64,000 nucleotides of DNA, taken from Erodium maritimum (Eukaryota; Streptophyta; Magnoliopsida; Geraniales; Geraniaceae). Made by a program: the position numbers and the translations under genes. Location: the NCBI GenBank assembly GCA_963921825.1, contig OY997596.1, positions 8,375,001 through 8,439,000 of the forward strand, given 5' to 3'. Numbering within the stretch: position 1 is the first letter of the stretch; each line of letters begins with the position of its first letter. Below, in pieces: positions 11,841 through 22,181 of this stretch. A model generated the notes under the pieces. It was not told the DNA's origin. It was given only the letters and a program-made list of their open reading frames with translations, and ran no database searches.

Positions 11841-12915
11841 TTATGATTTTTGCAAACCACATATGACCAGACATTAATTTTTTTTAGATTAAATGTAATA
11901 TCATTTAGGTTCCATTAAATTGAATAAAACTAATTATCATCGTATAACTCACACAGACAAGTAGACAACAAGTAAAATACACTGGTTGTACGAAATATCT
12001 TTTCATTTAAGATTTAAGATTTCAATCAATCAAAATACTCATAATGTAGAAGGAAGTTGTTTCCCTTACCGAAGTGTCCAAATTTGAAATGAATGCTTAG
12101 GAATTGACTTGAGACAACAAAGAAGTGTAGCGTAGCTCTTTGATTTGTAGCTCAAGCATCAATTGGAGCAACAAGTTTGGCTCTGAGTCACGTCCAAGCT
12201 TTCAACATATATGATTGATGCATAGGTTTTTAAATCAAATCAATTCGATTAATCCTAAAGCATAAATCACTGACATATATGTCGAGAAAAATTGAATAGT
12301 AATGTCCTCAAGAAAAGAATAATGTAACTTATCGAAATAAAACATCAAAATAAAGATCATGATATTTTAAATGTTGTGCTTTTATTAAAAAAGATCCATG
12401 CAAAACAATGTAATAACTTTCATGTCATATGCATGTTATAGTCTAAGCTTTGTTTTGATTGATATTTAACTATTATTATAATTTGAATGTCTATTCTACG
12501 AAAGTGTATGAGATTATCTTTTACGAGTTAGTTTGTTTTATTTAACATCATAAACCAAACAGGATAGATAGTAAATACTGATGCGCAAACCCGAATTATA
12601 TTGGTGATTTAGGTATAGCTATTCGAACTAATATGGTACCTAAGTTGTATAGCCAAGACTAAAATTAGCATATCATCATCAATTAATGGGGTTTGAGCGA
12701 CAGCAATTCAGGTTTGTATTATTAGATCGACGTCATTCCATAGATTGTGACTGCATGGCTTTCAAACATTGACCATTTCATATATACAAGTAATCTCATA
12801 TCCTTGTTTGTTCCAACGTTTTATATTTATAAATAAGGAAAATGTATAGTCAGTTAATACAAAGATATCTCATGTTCCACACAAACGGGAAAGCAAAAAT
12901 AGAAAACCAAAACAT
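11841..12915. other. AT-rich intergenic sequence, nothing recognised
   Basis: No ORF of note, no terminal repeats and no motif I can support across this kilobase. Confidence 0.4.
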
Positions 12916-13647
12916 CAAGCAATCAGAGGCGGATCTAGAAAGTTAATTTAGGGTATGCCACCGATGATGATTAAATATATAGAACAAATCAAATTCGGTT
13001 TAAGAAGTGTTAGAGTTTGATCGGTTTTCTAAATGACATGATTTTCTCATACGAGTTTCGATTTGGGCCCGTAACATGTCAAATCGAATGAAATTCAAAT
13101 ATATATAATTTTCATACAGGAATTTCAGCTTGAAAATACAATACATGAACCCATACAAGTCGTGCAAGTCAAACAGTCAACCATACATTCTTTGGTCCGC
13201 CATGGGCAGCAAACTCTGAGAAAAACATATAATCAGTCATACGATGTATATGAGAACGTAAATGATATAACATAAGACATGATTTCTTTTGAAGACGAAT
13301 CAAAACGATTTCATTGTTAATGACTATAAATACTTATAAATGTATATTACTGAAATGTTATGTCTTACATCTAACATTTTCAAATACAGCGTAATAAAAA
13401 CTGTGCATAAGATTTTTAGAACGTGTAATAGGCATTTGGAGTGTAAAAAGAGCATTTTCAAGTAAAATGAGGTTATACACGCAGCAGATTTTCAAATGAC
13501 CATAACGTTTTCATACGAACTCCGATTTAGGCCCGTAAAATATCAAATCGAAGATAATTGAAAGCTCTACAATTATATACAACTTTCTCGGGGCAGGGTA
13601 TGCCGTGGCATACCATAAACCCCCCTAAATCCGCCTCTACAAGCAAT
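12916..13647. mobile_element. Non-autonomous hAT element with perfect 8-bp target duplication
   Basis: Element 12924-13639 (716 bp). Ends are CAGAGGCGGATCTAG and the inverted CTAAATCCGCCTCTA (TAGAGGCGGATTTAG on the other strand), a hAT-type terminal inverted repeat common in plants. Flanks are identical CAAGCAAT at 12916-12923 and 13640-13647. There is no transposase. A direct duplication of about 75 bp lies inside (13040-13115 and 13500-13575; shared TCGATTTGGGCCCGTAA-like core). The identical duplication suggests a fairly recent insertion. Confidence 0.9.
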
Positions 13648-13990
13648 ACAGATTAAGCTAAAGGGTCGGTAGTAGGTGTGGTTCAAAACTTCGACTCACT
13701 TTCGATAACACTAGATTACGTCCCCATGATAACTAAGTGGCGTTCATGAATTTTGCAAAACCTGCTACAGACTGAGTGATGCACGCCTCGTTCCAGGGAT
13801 CGTCCAAAGAAGATGCAAACCCTTACACTTATAACGGAGTTACCCATGTGCCTCACTTTTTTTATAAGCGAAATTTTATTTAGCACATGTCCTCCATCCC
13901 CTCACTTCTTGATTTTAATTTTTTTTACTTATCTAATTTTAATTAGTATGACAAAAAGCAGTGTTCTATATGTCATTGTCAATTAGAGTT
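13648..13990. other. Short intergenic stretch, nothing recognised
   Basis: Lies between the hAT element and the LINE fragment. A T-run followed by ATAAGCGAAATTTTATTTAG at 13859-13882 may be a remnant of a minus-strand retroposon tail; nothing else is visible. Confidence 0.35.
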
Positions 13991-14413
13991 AGAAACATAC
14001 CGAGTCTCTTCTAAAACCCTCGCCAGCTAAGGGTCGATGGAACGCTACGTATACGACTTCTGGTACGGTGATTTACACCTCCAGACCTACAACTCGTTCT
14101 ATTAGTCGACAACGTGCCCGCGAAGCTGCACCTTCTGCTGCTGGCGTTTGGAAGCATGGGGCTACCAAGGCCTATAAGGATCACAGTCGTGCGGTTGGTA
14201 AGAAGAAGACATCCAGTGGAGGATGATTTTTAACCCTTTGCATTGTGTTAGGTCTTGTTGTTAAAAGGTTATGCCTTTTAGCTCCACTTAGGAGTTCTTA
14301 TGTAATCGTTGTTTTTGGTCTTCTGACCTGTAGACGATTTCCATCCTGGAAAGTTTGTCTCTTCTTAATAAAAACATGCGTTGATCAAAAAAAGAAGAAG
14401 AAACATACCGAGT
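13991..14413 (+). mobile_element. 5'-truncated LINE copy with perfect 15-bp target duplication
   Basis: Insert 14006-14398 flanked by identical AGAAACATACCGAGT at 13991-14005 and 14399-14413. The first part has an open frame of about 52 codons ending at a TGA near 14226, basic and Ser-rich (RSISRQRAREAAPSAAG; GKKKTSSGG at the end), probably the C-terminus of an element protein. A T-rich 3' UTR follows, then AATAAAAACATGCGTTGATCAAAAAAAG. Severe 5' truncation, an A-tail and a long perfect duplication are hallmarks of target-primed reverse transcription and indicate a young insertion. Confidence 0.85.
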
Positions 14414-14599
14414 TTTAGCGAGTCGATTTGTTAAATATACGAGTTTGTTTTAAAAACTGGTTGCGTCAATGCCTGACATAGTACCCGAAAGTATTATAGG
14501 AGCCATAGAAGAACTTCCAATACTCCTCCCCATAAGAACAACAAACGGAACTACAACCCAATCCAAATCTTAGTCTCGGGAGATCTGTAGCATGATACC
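14414..14599. other. Short spacer, nothing recognised
   Basis: No motif or ORF of note. Confidence 0.3.
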
Positions 14600-15345
14600 T
14601 TGTTTGTTCTTGTATTTTTTTTTTATAAGCTCAAAAATTTTATTAAGAAAAAACCACTTCAAAGTAGGGAGAGGCAAGAAAACAACGATAACAAATGAGC
14701 TCTTGAATAGAGCTAACTCACAGCTTGCTAAAGTCGAGATTGACCTTTGCCGGGCAAGTGCTACAAGCAACACATTCCCATTAATAGTATACCCGTTCAA
14801 TCCCTCAACAGCTGAGGAAGATTCAATTTTGGATTTGAAACGCACAAAGCCAAAATACCGACCAAGTTGATTTGGTTGCTTCGAAACAGAGACATGAACG
14901 ATCTCACCATAGGCTTGAAAAAAATTTGTTACCCAAACCTCCGTTGACTCAGACAGTAGATTACATATAAATATTTCATCTTCACCCAACCCCGGACGAA
15001 CAGAATCAACAGAAATTGGATTTTGATGTGGGCTTGGGCTCAACCAGCCCACAACAGCCAGCCCAGATTCACCCATAGCAACAGCTGGACTGGACTGACC
15101 AGGCCCAAACCGACGCCCAGACAGATCCAGTCCAATACTACTGAGATTCTCACGTGATTCGCGTGCCAACACTGCGCCTTCAACCTCCGTAGCCTGTGGT
15201 ATCCCAACCGAATCCCCTACCTTCGAATCTAACGCGATCAATTCGCGATCCCTCAAATCAAACTGATTTGAATTCATTGCAATCGGGATCCTGGACGACG
15301 AGGATGCCCCACCAACCAAAGCAAACGGAGAATCGCCGGAGATTC
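14600..15345 (-). mobile_element. LINE ORF1-type retroposon encoding an RRM domain
   Basis: Minus-strand frame of 249 codons (15319-14570). The N-terminal ~115 residues are low-complexity. From about residue 117 is a full RNA-recognition motif: RNP2-like IFICNL, and RNP1 GRYFGFVRF about 40 residues later, followed by AVEGLNGYTINGNVLLV. The frame then runs into the 3' tail, where TTCTTAATAAAATTTTTGAG precedes A-rich sequence (plus-strand T-run at about 14620-14631). Plant LINEs with RRM-type ORF1 are known; no ORF2 is present here. A similar element (17655-21261) lies on the other side of the HLS1-like gene. Alternative: a processed copy of a cellular RRM gene, less likely given the LINE-like tail. 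Confidence 0.68.
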
Positions 15346-15894
15346 TATTTTGATAACTAAATAGAATACCACATTTGACGTACGAGTCGCCAGTAATTGA
15401 TCAAGAACATTACATCCGTAACAAATTAAGCAAAGGAGAAGAGGAGATGTGAATTAGAGGCAAAAGAGATGGACCACAATAACATACATGAATGGTTGAT
15501 TGATAGGTCGGAATCAAGAAAGGAGCAAAAGCACAAAGTGGAGTCGAGAACAAAGGACAATGAAAGTGGCACCTAATTTAGGAAATCTTTTCAGATTTCA
15601 TGTCTCGAGCGATGTGAAAGGAACAAGTGAACAAACCCCACCACACATCTCCACTATATCTCCCCACCAATTACCAAACCATACCCGACGAAACGTCCTT
15701 TATGATCGATCAACCACACTACAACAACGCACTACACTACCAAAACCTCAACCCCGAACAATACATATGCCTTATTTCTTTTGTTTTAACCTTACCCCAA
15801 ACACCCAAACCGTCCCTTATCATTGCTCCGCGCCTATTTATGTTGCCTCTCCGAAAAATGTGCTTCTGTCCGTCCGCGTCCTTTCCGACAATCT
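15346..15894 (-). other. 3' flank / probable 3' UTR of the HLS1-like gene
   Basis: Downstream of the stop codon at 15895 on the minus strand. Composition stays near the gene's for about 150 bp, then becomes AT-rich. Long plus-strand frames here (15500-16103) are shadows. I did not identify a firm poly(A) signal. Confidence 0.4.
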
Positions 15895-17015
15895 TCATAC
15901 CTCTCTCGGGTCTACAAAAAGACCGCCTGCCCTCCTCGTCAGTTTCCCGACGCTCTTTCTGTTCTCCTTCAACCCTTTTATGCACCACAAGTCCTCGGGG
16001 CACGATAGTAATTTCCAATGCGGGATGTGAAACCTCAGCCCGTCCTCCCCCGACACCTCCGTCACCACCGCCTTGCAGTCCTCGTGCCCTAGGGTGCTAC
16101 TAGCCATGTTGTGCACGAACCCGCATAGGTTCCGCACCATCTTCCCGGACTCCGCGCCCTCCCGGTAGACTCCGTACACGAAGTAGAACCCGAACGGCCT
16201 GAAAAAGTCCGGTAGGATAGGGACATTTAGGCACGGCACGAGGCTCTCGACGATCCTCGAGCTCTTGGTGTAGACCGAGCACGATAGCGGCGCTTTCCCG
16301 AGCCGCAGCTTGAACAGCTCTCCGCTGTTCCAAACACTCACCGCGGCCCAGCTGCTCGGCGGCGGACCGCCGCCCGGCGTCCACCTCTCGCCGCGTGGGC
16401 ACGCCACCCACGTGCCCAGGCTCGACCGGTTCCTCAATACGCTGTCGATGTCGTGCGGGAAGAACTCGGCCGACCCCATGTGTTTCCGGTACAGCGACTC
16501 GGCCTCGCCGGGGTCGAGTTTGGTGATCTCGACGGCCCGCGATATGCGGACCGGGCGGTGGCTGACCGGGTTGACGAGGATAGCGGGAGTGCGGAACTTG
16601 ACGAAGCCGTGCTTCTCCACGAAGAGCTTGACGGACGCTTCGTTGTCCTTCTCGGTGGCCATGTAAGCGTAGTCGGCGTCGTTGGCCACGAACCACTCTT
16701 CTAGGCGCCGGACGAGGCTCGACCCGATTCCTCTCCGGCGGTGCGGTGGCGCCACCCTCAGCCCGAGAGTGTAGCCCACCTTGGCCAACTCGTCCGCCAC
16801 CGTCACCACCTTTATAGAGCCTTGAATCACTCCCACCAATTCCTTCTCCTTCTCAGTCTCCGCCAACTGGAAATGACAAACAAATATATTATTAATTATA
16901 TATATATGGTACGCGGTGCATATGTATATATGTATCACTACCTTGGAATAATTCCGGTGTTCATCCGATCTTTGTAATTAATGACTTGTATTGGTTCTAC
17001 GTTCTGATCCGAAAT

Positions 17016-17072
<57 letters not shown>

Positions 17073-17278
17073 CGTACCAGCATGGTGTATATGGGACTGT
17101 TTCGGATTCGGCAAATGGGGTCACCAAGAGTGTCCGTGAAGAGGAAGACCCGCTCGGCCGGGCCTACCTCACATCTCCGCTCGAGATCTTCAAGCCTAGC
17201 TCTGTCGGTCTCGCCATTGTAGCTTCTTATTCTGATACTCTCGTAACGGTTCAATTTGCATGCACCACTTATCTTCAT
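15895..17278 (-). CDS. HLS1-like: HOOKLESS1-like GNAT N-acetyltransferase, two exons, 390 aa
   Basis: Exon 1 is 17278-17078 (67 codons) and exon 2 is 16866-15895 (323 codons plus TGA), joined in phase 0: the donor CTG|GTACGC and acceptor TTTCCAG|TTGGCG give ...IYTMLLAETEKEKELVG..., which matches the HLS1 family across the junction. Exon 1 carries LEDLERRCEVGP and LFTDTLGDPICRIR, both diagnostic of this family. Exon 2 has the acetyl-CoA-binding loop LGLRVAPPHRRRGIG (R-x-x-G-x-G), then VEKHGFVKFRTPAILVNPV, the plant-specific C-terminal half (FFPHDIDSVL, SWAAVSVWNSGE, RPFGFYFVYG), HIPHWKLLSC and the terminal FVDPREV. Arabidopsis HLS1 (about 400 aa) is a nuclear putative acetyltransferase needed for apical-hook bending and acts between ethylene and auxin responses. 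The ATG at 17278 is the nearest in-frame start before the conserved IRIRSYNGE; codons further upstream look non-coding. The gene looks intact and is GC-rich against AT-rich flanks. Whether it is HLS1 itself or a paralogue cannot be told by eye. Confidence 0.93.
17021..17068. repeat. (AT)24 microsatellite in the HLS1-like intron
   Basis: An uninterrupted AT dinucleotide run, beginning about 9 bases inside the donor site on the gene's strand. The intron is only 211 bp (16867-17077), so the run makes up nearly a quarter of it. A second shorter TA run lies upstream of the gene at about 17391-17406. Confidence 0.95.
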
Positions 17279-17654
17279 GACACAAGAAGCTAGCCGGACC
17301 ATGCAGCTATAGCGGGGAAAAAAATGTAGTATATATAAATGCAATAGAGCTGAGTAGCTACCACTACTTCTGCTTCTTGAGAGGCTTATGTATATATATA
17401 TATATAGGTAGATAACTATACATGGTAAGCTCTGAAATTGATGATGATTTAGAGTGTGGCTAGGGGTACGGAGGAGGAGAGAGTGCGTGGCAGTGTTTCC
17501 TCAACATCAACCTATAGCTTTTTCAAACAACAATATTAATAATGCATTGTGTTTTTTGTCTCTAGTTTTTGCCTTATTCCTACTTTTACTTCTGTTATAT
17601 TTAAACCAATCTATTTTTAACTTCACATTGTACTTCTCACCTGGAATTATAATT
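17279..17654 (-). promoter_or_regulatory. Presumed promoter region of the HLS1-like gene
   Basis: Only about 375 bp separate the ATG from the target duplication of the next LINE. On the minus strand a TTTATATATAC sequence (about 17328-17338) lies 50-60 bp before the ATG and could be a TATA box, which would imply a short 5' UTR. A TA run follows further upstream. Assignment is by position and motif only. Confidence 0.35.
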
Positions 17655-19374
17655 AAATACATCTATTATCTTTTGTTTGCATCAGCTCAAAAATTTATTA
17701 ATACAACCAAGAGGTGTGGAATGACCTGATGATGTAAAAAGAATTAAGTCAAAAGAACAACGATTACAAGTAAGATCTTGAGCGGAGCTAAGGGCTAAAG
17801 CTCGGAAAAATGAGAGGACTACGTCCAAACCCCCACACGAAGAAGAATAAAACAAAATTAACCCTCATCGGTAACCAAGTTTTCACCATCCAAGAGTTCA
17901 GCGGAAGCCTTCGTTTGGAGCAGTTTTAGCACTTTGAGTGTTTTGAGGTTGCGCGACCTGCATCCACACCTCAACAGGATGAACAAGTCTTTCCCGATTC
18001 AAAGAACGTCCTCTTGGTTTAGATGTAGTCGTATATTAATTTGAGAAATGCTTAGGGGGCGACTCTAACGCTTCCGAAGTCTGAGAAGGACATCCATCCA
18101 CGGACTATTGAACTCCTTCGAGGAAACATCTTGTGCAGACGTCTCCTTCATACCCACAGTTTGTATCCCGCTAGGTTGATAACCAATTGATATTTCAGTT
18201 GGTTTTTCACTTAGCGGACGTACCGAAGACGTTTTCAACATGGTTACTAGGATGGAAACAATTGGGTCACGAATCTGGACTACACTAGGAACAGACCCAA
18301 CCACTTGTTCCAACGGCCCATTTTAAACCACAGGCCCACCTTGTTCCAACGATTCACGCACAATGATTGCGTCTTCCCCACTCAAATCACAATTAGCAAG
18401 ATCTGAATCAAATCGCCTTAGAATCAAGCACGGGATCAGACCGAGAATAAATCAAATTCAAAGAATTCGAAATCACATAATGGAGATGTAAGAATCGCCC
18501 CGGTCGATCCCGGTCGAACCGGTGATTTTTGGCGAAGTTTGACCTTCGGCCGGAAAAGTCTACCGATGACTCCGGGAGTCATTCGGAACCTTTCCGGGAC
18601 CCAAAAATCTTAGCCGTCGTTACGGTTAACTTTGTTGGGTCGTTTCCTTTCAAATGACTGTCCTTGTAAAAAAGTCAATTTTCGGTCAAACAGAGACTAA
18701 TTATCGACTAAATCTAATTAAGTTAGAGATGCTGGAACTAATTAAGGACAGAGTGGTCCCTATATGGACACTTGTCCATGTTAGCTTGAAGGGGAAGAAA
18801 GAAGGCTAAAAGGACCATTTTAACCCTCATAAGTTGGCCTTGAGTGGATAAGAGCTAAGGGGCTTTTTGGACTTTACAACTTTTAGGTTTTAAAGCATTT
18901 TGGGAGCAAAAATTCAGTCATTTACTTGTGCTAGCCGAAATTTAGAGAGATAAAGAAGGAGAGGAGAAACCATGGAGACTTGAAGAAGAAGAAAGAGAGA
19001 AAGGAGCAAGCTTTGGTTTAGTTCTTCATCCGATCTTCTCAAAAACCCCAAAATCCTCTTCATCTATCCATTCCCAAGGTAAGTAAACTCTAATTTTCCA
19101 TTTTCGATTCATTTCAAGTTATGGGTTTCCATAGAAATGCATGAACTAGCTTGGTCTTTGAGTATTGGTTGTTAGATGATGTTTTTAGAGAAGTAGATGA
19201 TTGATTTAAGTAGAAATCAATTGGGGTTTGGTTGTTTTGATGAAACCCATTGTGGGTATTGGAGTTTTGATGTTTATGGTACTATTTTTGGAGCTTTTAG
19301 AGGTTAAAAAAATGGAGTTTTGGATGTTGATTTCGTGGAAAGGAGGCTGGAGGAAGAAGAAGGACGAAACAGGT

Positions 19375-19505
19375 CTGGGCCGTCACGGATCCGTGACGGG
19401 AGACGTCACAGCTCCGTGAGGGAGACCGTGACGGCACACGTCACGGGTCCGTGACGTCATCCATGACGGGTAGCCTCACGGCTCCGTGACCCTCGCCGTG
19501 GCAGA
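19375..19505. repeat. Array of CACGGnTCCGTGA palindromes in solo LTR 1
   Basis: About seven imperfect palindromes such as TCACGGATCCGTGACGG and CGTCACGGGTCCGTGACG, dense in TGACG, which is the core bound by plant TGA-type bZIP factors. A matching array lies in solo LTR 2. Function is not shown by the sequence. Confidence 0.7.
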
Positions 19506-20234
19506 CCAGTTTTGGTCCTTTTGAGTCCTTTTTAGGTGTTTTTCGTTTATTTTGAAAGGTTATCTTGAATCGAATGTTTGGGGGTCTTAACCTAGATGTT
19601 TGCCTCTTAAACCACCCTTGGTTAGTCTTTAATTCTAGTATTTAATTGTGATCCAAGACCTTGGACCCGAGCTTGACGGAGGAGGAGACGTTTGGACCTC
19701 GTGAAGCGACAAGGAGGAAGCTAGTCAAGTCGTCCGTTGCTAGGTTGGATTGCTTTTGAGGTAGGGAAGAGTAGTAAATTTCCTCTTTTAAATTAAGGAA
19801 TGCTAATAGTATGCATGTAGGATAATAATAACCGGAAGAGTCTTAGTCTGCATATAGGATGTGATTCACTAGAATAATCGCTTTCAATTATAGGAAGTTG
19901 CCGTGCTGGTAGAATGACCATGTCGAGCCTTAGGATTGCGTGTTGGATGTGGTTGATGATGGTTGTCCGTCCTTAAATGTCGATGCATGATACACTCTTA
20001 GTTAAGTTTAGAATCGTATTATACCGTGTGACTTATGATGAATGCAATATGAATTGTTGTTTCGTGATATGATTGGTTGAATGAATGAGATGAATGTGGT
20101 ATGATTATTGTCTTGTAATATGATCGGGTGAATGATAGACCGATACGGTGTTCTTGGTAAGTTGTGAGGATAAGCTTCGTTGGTACGATAAGTTTGGTAA
20201 CGTGGTTGTGTGGCCTTGTGTGTTGTGACTTGTA

Positions 20235-20632
20235 CCCCGAGTGACGGGAAGATACCCGATCGAGGGGTGTGCCGGTCCGGTATGTGTGCATTGAGATTTG
20301 CCCCGATGTGTGTTCCGGGAAGACATCTAGGCCGAGGGATGTTCCGGTATGATGTATGTTGTTTTACCCCGATGTTGTGTGTCCGGGAAGACATCGAGAC
20401 CGATGGACATTCCAGTATGATGTAATGTTTCACCCCGATGTTGTTTGTCCGGAAAGACATCTAGACCGATGGGTATTCCGGTACGATGTATTTGCTTCAC
20501 CCCGATGTTGTGTGTCCGGGAAGACATCTAGACCGATGGGTATTCTGGTACGATGTACTTGCTTCACCCCGATGCTGTGTGTCCGGGAAGACATCTAGAC
20601 CGAGGGTATATGCCGGTATGATGTATTGATTG
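20235..20632. repeat. Six tandem 66-67 bp units in solo LTR 1
   Basis: Units start CCCCGATG at about 20235 (diverged), 20300, 20366, 20432, 20499 and 20566. Typical content is GTGTCCGGGAAGACATC, TAGACCGATGG and GGTA-GATGTA. Units 4 and 5 are nearly identical. This is a minisatellite within the LTR; units touch each other, so it is not a CRISPR. Confidence 0.88.
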
Positions 20633-22181
20633 AGTTGTGCGTGATGATCGGATTCCTGAGTACTTGTCTATTGTTATGTGGTGTTGAGTCTAAGTAACGT
20701 CCGTAGTGTCCTTAGTAGTACATGTCCTGTTACTCGCTTGTTATTTAATTTGGTGCTATTATTGAGATCATGTGTTCTCTTTGGTTTTTATTTGCGTTCT
20801 TAGTTTTAGTAATTGTTGACCAAGTATTTCTGACACGGAGCGGGGGTCCTTTCACTTTACTACTTTTTCCTACTGAGCGTAAGCTCATCCCCTCTGTTTA
20901 TACTGTTTTACAGGTTTCGTTGGTGAGTAGGCTTTTAGGACATCTCAGGGATCAGGAGCTCCTCGAGGGTTCGGGTGATTACTGTAGTAGAGACGTTTTT
21001 TTCCATTCCTGCACTAAACTGTATTAGACTTTGTCTTACTTGGTTATATTTTGAGCTTTTGACTCGTCGGCTCGGATTTATGTTTTACTCGGAGTTTTAC
21101 TTTATTAAATTTTTTTTATTATTAATTATTATTATTTTAGTTCACGTCTCGAGTCTGGTCAAAACCGGATTTGGGGCGTGACATGAGACCTTGCAATGGT
21201 AACCAGAGAATGATCCTCCGCCAGCCAACACCGGAGAAAGATCGAGAAATACATCTGTTATTGAATTGAAGTTCAATGTTGAGTTAAATATCTGTTAGTC
21301 TTAGTGCTCGTAGTTCAATCATAAATATCCAAATGTATATATCATCATTAACGATAAAAGTAAAACGATTTTGTATTACTTATGTGTTGGAAGTAATATA
21401 TTGATATGTGTTCCGATCTATGTCCTCCATGCGAATAGAACCATAGATAGAGATAGATCACACTCGATGGGTCCCTAATGGGAAAAGATTCACTAGAAGC
21501 GACTAGTATGAGAGATGACTCTTTTTGGCTTAGGTTCTATTAGTCATTGGAATGAGATTATGGAGTCTGGTCATAGATACCATGTGGGACATGATATTGG
21601 ACGACCCGACCTGAATATGTTCCATATAACCAGTCATGAACATATTCAGTGTCGTAGCTTGTCATGTATCCTTAGACCAAAGAGTCTTAGTGATCGCTAT
21701 GCGGAAAACAACTGAGTTTGACATAAGCTCAATGTTGCATGTAACAAGGCTTCCATAATGGCCAAGATTGGCTTGGGGCCGGACTGCATTAGTGATACCA
21801 AAGACGACTAAGGGATTTATCCCTCATACTACGGTATAGGAAAGATGTCGGTTCTCGACCACTTGATCGAGAGTGACTAAAAGAATAGAATGACCATGCA
21901 CATGATACTAGGTATCAAAGATTCAGTCATCTCACATATCAAGGAACAATGATTGAGAATAATAAGGATGTCGATTATATGCCTTATCTCACTCAGGATA
22001 TCTAGAGATAAGAGGATAGTGACATAGACGATATAATGGTTAGAATCGACAGGGTCAATTCATTATGCAGTGTCAGACAATAATAAAGTCTCGTTAGTTT
22101 CCACTTATATATGAGTAAGTAAAATGAGATATTACGTTGATCTATCGACATGCATAAACCTAAGGGTCGCATCGGAGGATG

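Larger units (their letters stand above)
18487..21183 (+). mobile_element. Solo LTR 1 (Gypsy-like, about 2.7 kb)
   Basis: Starts TGTAAGAATCGCC and ends TTTGGGGCGTGACA. Flanks are GGAGA (18482-18486) and TGAGA (21184-21188), 4 of 5 identical. No internal region or coding domain is present, so it reads as a solo LTR left by recombination. Parts: conserved 5' block (18500-18620), promoter-like AT-rich middle, palindrome-rich block (19375-19505), six tandem units (20235-20632), and the conserved CCTACTGAGCGTAAGCTCA core (20870-20888). Class is inferred from LTR length and ends; it is an old fossil with no coding capacity. Confidence 0.75.
17655..21261 (-). mobile_element. LINE ORF1-type retroposon, split by a solo LTR
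   Basis: Outer boundaries are set by near-identical target copies AAATACATCTATTAT (17655-17669) and AAATACATCTGTTAT (21247-21261), 14 of 15 matching. The minus-strand element is about 875 bp: 21246-21184 then 18486-17670, with the solo LTR 18487-21183 between. Its 3' end resembles the RRM-LINE at 14600 (TTAATAAATTTTTGAGCTGA), and its 5' side shares ideas with that element (openings ...TCTCCGG...; an ...RES... segment). A short frame (18313-18065 minus) is Val/Ser-rich; no RRM is readable here and the coding sequence is broken. Confidence 0.72.

Noticed and set aside
16100-16696. 198-codon minus-strand frame overlapping the HLS1-like gene
   Set aside because: Shifted-frame shadow of the GC-rich HLS1-like exon 2; Arg-rich with no domain.
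20235-20632. Regular 66-bp repeats resembling a CRISPR array
   Set aside because: Units are contiguous with no unique spacers, lie inside an LTR, and are in a plant genome.
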